Virus record (IMG/VR): IMGVR_UViG_3300024430_000002
Span: 1 to 48,183 of that record
Source of the DNA: a virus
Reading direction: 5' to 3' (one strand)
DNA: 48,183 bases
The translations under genes were made by a program, and so were the position numbers. This document shows positions 46,594 to 48,183 of the stretch, in pieces. Every line of letters starts with the position of its first letter. Positions within the stretch are counted from its first letter, which is position 1. The notes below the pieces were generated by a model, which made no database searches, had not been told where the DNA came from, and saw only the letters and a program-made list of their open reading frames with translations.

Positions 46594-46823
46594 GCCACTT
46601 GCCCTGGTGCGCTCGACTGAACCTTGGTGGAGTAGTAGCGGCCCGCCTGCATGTCGGGCTGTCCCGGACACCGCTTGCATTCCAGCGGCGGTGGATTGCG
46701 AAACGTCTGAGAGTCGGCGTTGACAGCGATCGTCTGCCCACAGGAAAGGCACTTGTAGGCGTCGATCACTCCGCCCAGCGGCTTCGGCTTGCGCCGCGCC
46801 CAATGCCGGATGATTCCACTCAC
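46590..46823 (-). CDS. zinc-ribbon protein
   Basis: 77 aa, GTG start. Basic start (VSGIIRHWARRKPKPLGGVI), then YKCLSCGQTIAVNADSQTFR and LECKRCPGQPDM: a four-Cys ribbon. Probably binds nucleic acid. GTGA overlaps. Confidence 0.65.
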   Translation of the reverse strand: MSGIIRHWARRKPKPLGGVIDAYKCLSCGQTIAVNADSQTFRNPPPLECKRCPGQPDMQAGRYYSTKVQSSAPGQVA

Positions 46824-46945
46824 GCCGCTCGCCTCACGTCGCGCTCGACGCGGTTGTGAACAGCGCATGCACCGTCGATGGGCTTGAGCTTCCGGTACCA
46901 GCGAAGTGCCGCGTCAACCGCTGCATCGTCGGCCATGCACTCCAT
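46820..46945 (-). CDS. 41-aa WYRKLKPIDGAC protein
   Basis: MECMADDAAVDAALRWYRKL then KPIDGACAVHNRVERDVRRA. Codon use (GC-rich third positions) favours this frame. GGAG lies just upstream. The ATG at 46936 is an alternative. A second frame on the same DNA, starting GTG at 46992 (TPLAAARRR), has the GTGA overlap but poorer codon use. The segment is duplicated at 47862-47957. Confidence 0.5.
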   Translation of the reverse strand: MECMADDAAVDAALRWYRKLKPIDGACAVHNRVERDVRRAA

Positions 46946-46988
46946 TTCGCGGAACGCACGTGCCGACGACGGGCGGCGGCGAGCGGGG

Positions 46989-47288
46989 TCACGCGGCGTC
47001 CCTCCACTTCGCGCCGACACGGGCACGAACGTCGTCGGGGAAGTCGCGCTCGAAGTCCTCCATGCAAGCGAGGCAGTCACCGCCGCAATCCGTGCCGGGA
47101 TGACCGTTCTCAGCGACGCGATGGTCGACGAGTTCCCGCCCGCACGTCCGGCAGGTGCTCACACCATCGCCGCCGGGCACGGAACGTGCCGTGACCACAG
47201 CGACGAGCAGCGCCTCGGGACGCGGCCAGCCGCAGCGCCGCATCTCGGCGTACATCTTCGCGCCAGCCACGATGCGCAGTCGCTTCAC
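46989..47288 (-). CDS. hypothetical zinc-site protein
   Basis: 99 aa, GTG start. RIVAGAKMYAEMRRCGWPRP, then STCRTCGRELVDHRVAENGH and CGGDCLACMEDFERDFP. Several C-x2-C sites plus His. Similar short forms occur in actinophage early regions. GTGA overlap upstream. Function unknown. Confidence 0.6.
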   Translation of the reverse strand: MKRLRIVAGAKMYAEMRRCGWPRPEALLVAVVTARSVPGGDGVSTCRTCGRELVDHRVAENGHPGTDCGGDCLACMEDFERDFPDDVRARVGAKWRDAA

Positions 47289-47575
47289 GCCGCCGCCCTC
47301 GCGTTCGCAAGCGCCAGGACCCCCGCGAGGCGGCGCTGTGTCGCCTCAAGACGCCGGCGAGTCGCCGCGACGGCTCGCTCCACATCCTCCGCGGAGTCGA
47401 TCCAGAACGACCCGTTGCTCGCGATCGTGAGGCCGCGGCCGTCCTCGAAGATCAGCATCTTGGTGCCGGGCGAAAGGTCGCGTCGGTCTGCTGGCAGCGT
47501 GTCCAGCAGGATGCCGACGACGCGCTGGCCGATGAACGCCTCGAAGCAGGCCGGGGTGTTGGCGGTCGCGCTCAT
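47285..47575 (-). CDS. hypothetical protein
   Basis: 96 aa. FEAFIGQRVVGILLDTLPAD, GTKMLIFEDGRGLTIASNGS, FWIDSAEDVERAVAATRRRL. A small beta domain followed by a C-terminal helix. Actinophage-like small protein with no known function. ATG at 47575 overlaps the previous stop. Confidence 0.6.
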   Translation of the reverse strand: MSATANTPACFEAFIGQRVVGILLDTLPADRRDLSPGTKMLIFEDGRGLTIASNGSFWIDSAEDVERAVAATRRRLEATQRRLAGVLALANARAAA

Positions 47576-47865
47576 GCCGACGACTCCGGACTCGACGAGG
47601 GCCGGCGGCTCGTTAGGTCGGTCACGGTCGCCATCGGTTCGGGTTCTGGCTCGGGCAGAGGCGGACAGCCGGGACAGCACGGCACCGACGTGAGCCCGAT
47701 GCGCTGCCAGCAGGGGAACTCGCAGCACAGCGTCCCGTGGCCCTCGCAGAGTGGGCAGGATTCGCGTGGCCGCCCCGGTGGGCATTCGGGGCAGGGCCCG
47801 TCGCAGCGACACCTTTCGCTACCTGGTGTTACGCGCGTGCCATCGACGAAAACGGAGTTGCTCAT
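47572..47865 (-). CDS. Cys-rich protein (multiple C-x2-C motifs)
   Basis: 97 aa with 13 Cys in the first ~65 residues: CRCDGPCPECPPGRPRESCP, LCEGHGTLCCEFPCWQRIG, CCPGCPP. Probably two or three zinc clusters, the densest in this arm. The C-terminus is Pro/Glu- and Ser-rich. ATG at 47865, which overlaps the previous frame's stop (ATGA). Function unknown. Confidence 0.6.
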   Translation of the reverse strand: MSNSVFVDGTRVTPGSERCRCDGPCPECPPGRPRESCPLCEGHGTLCCEFPCWQRIGLTSVPCCPGCPPLPEPEPEPMATVTDLTSRRPSSSPESSA

Positions 47866-47957
47866 GCTGCTCGCCTCACGTCGCGCTCGACACGATTTGC
47901 CACTTGGCATGCGCCGTCGATGGGCTTGAGCTTCCGGTACCAGCGGAAGTGCCGGCG
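47862..47957 (-). pseudogene. decayed copy of the WYRKLKPIDGAC gene
   Basis: RHFRWYRKLKPIDGACQVAN then RVERDVRRAA and a stop, very like the end of the gene at 46820. One extra C in the TTCC(G)CTGG segment shifts the frame relative to that copy, and no start codon lies upstream in this frame. The ATG at 47970 opens a different frame. Confidence 0.5.
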
Positions 47958-47967
47958 GCGAGAGGGG

Positions 47968-48183
47968 TCATCGCGCGCCCCCGAGCGGGCACCTTGACCA
48001 GTAGCCGCAGAACCGCTCTGAGCACCACCAGGAGCCGGGGACGGCGCCGCCCCACACTCCGGTTTCCAGGCGCCAGTTGATTTCCGCGGCGATTCCGTAC
48101 AACCGGTCGACGAACGCGTCGAGTTGCACGTCGGTGCGGCGCGCCGGGATCACGTCCACGGCTGGCGTCTTGGTGCGAACGAG
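47968..48183 (-). CDS. hypothetical protein, 5' end may lie outside window
   Basis: At least 63 aa from a GTG at 48159, but the frame stays open to the window edge (LVRTKTPAV before the GTG), so it may be longer. DVQLDAFVDRLYGIAAEINW is helical. WWCSERFCGYWSRCPLGGAR is Cys/Trp-rich. Function unknown. Confidence 0.5.
   Translation of the reverse strand, partial: LVRTKTPAVDVIPARRTDVQLDAFVDRLYGIAAEINWRLETGVWGGAVPGSWWCSERFCGYWSRCPLGGAR

Noticed and set aside
1-48183. CRISPR arrays, rRNA or tRNA genes
   Set aside because: No spaced direct repeats of CRISPR type. The only strong tandem array is protein-coding. No cloverleaf-like sequence with conserved arms was recognised.
1-48183. Terminal direct repeats marking genome ends
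   Set aside because: The first and last ~60 bases share no evident repeat, so completeness or circularity cannot be stated.

Overview
The window looks like most or all of the genome of a temperate tailed phage (or prophage) with a long, non-contractile tail. The host is probably a high-GC actinobacterium. This rests on very high GC throughout, frequent GTG starts, start codons placed 6-7 bases after -10-like boxes (leaderless transcripts), a small membrane protein of a type common in Actinobacteria, and an HK97-type head module next to a siphovirus tail module and a tyrosine integrase. The host is an inference, because no host DNA or tRNA is visible.

Layout. Almost everything is read leftward (minus strand). 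From right to left: (i) 48.2-42.4 kb, a tightly packed early arm of small genes, most joined by 4-base GTGA/ATGA overlaps. It encodes many Cys-rich zinc-ribbon proteins, an XRE-type regulator, an MT-A70-like DNA methyltransferase, a winged-helix/nucleotidyltransferase fusion, a SWIM-type zinc-finger protein and a PDDEXK-like resolvase. (ii) 42.4-39.0 kb, a candidate promoter followed by two tandem replication-like proteins, each carrying an HNH domain. The second gene contains a candidate origin: two perfect palindromes, pentamer repeats and a G/C hairpin. (iii) 39.6-36.8 kb, an excisionase-like HTH protein, the integrase and an HNH-type homing-endonuclease-like gene. (iv) 36.8-31.8 kb, a chain of very small genes whose junction sequences are repeated, plus ASCH-like and ParB-like proteins. 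(v) 30.75-31.83 kb, a rightward five-gene cassette with an almost consensus promoter that has a 10-bp palindrome in its spacer. It encodes a ribbon-helix-helix protein. (vi) 30.7-28.2 kb, tiny membrane proteins (holin candidates), a protein resembling the C-terminus of the tape measure, and a packaging HNH nuclease. (vii) 28.2-21.5 kb, terminase, portal, protease and major capsid genes, with a homing endonuclease inserted. (viii) 21.4-16.1 kb, accessory virion proteins, including one with 27 copies of a 14-residue W-x-S-x-Y repeat. (ix) 16.1-0.2 kb, connector, tail tube, frameshifted tail chaperones, tape measure with two peptidoglycan-hydrolase domains, and large tail/fibre proteins with carbohydrate-binding-like folds.

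Five small rightward genes sit between the leftward tail genes at 1.9, 4.3, 5.0, 8.8 and 12.9 kb. They look like morons. Three share the same arrangement, GATACT then 7 bases then ATG, and the other two have weaker versions. They could be expressed independently of the late operon, for example in the lysogen. No separate endolysin gene was recognised. The only wall-hydrolase domains seen are in the tape measure. The rightmost gene is open to the window edge, so the sequence continues or is circular.
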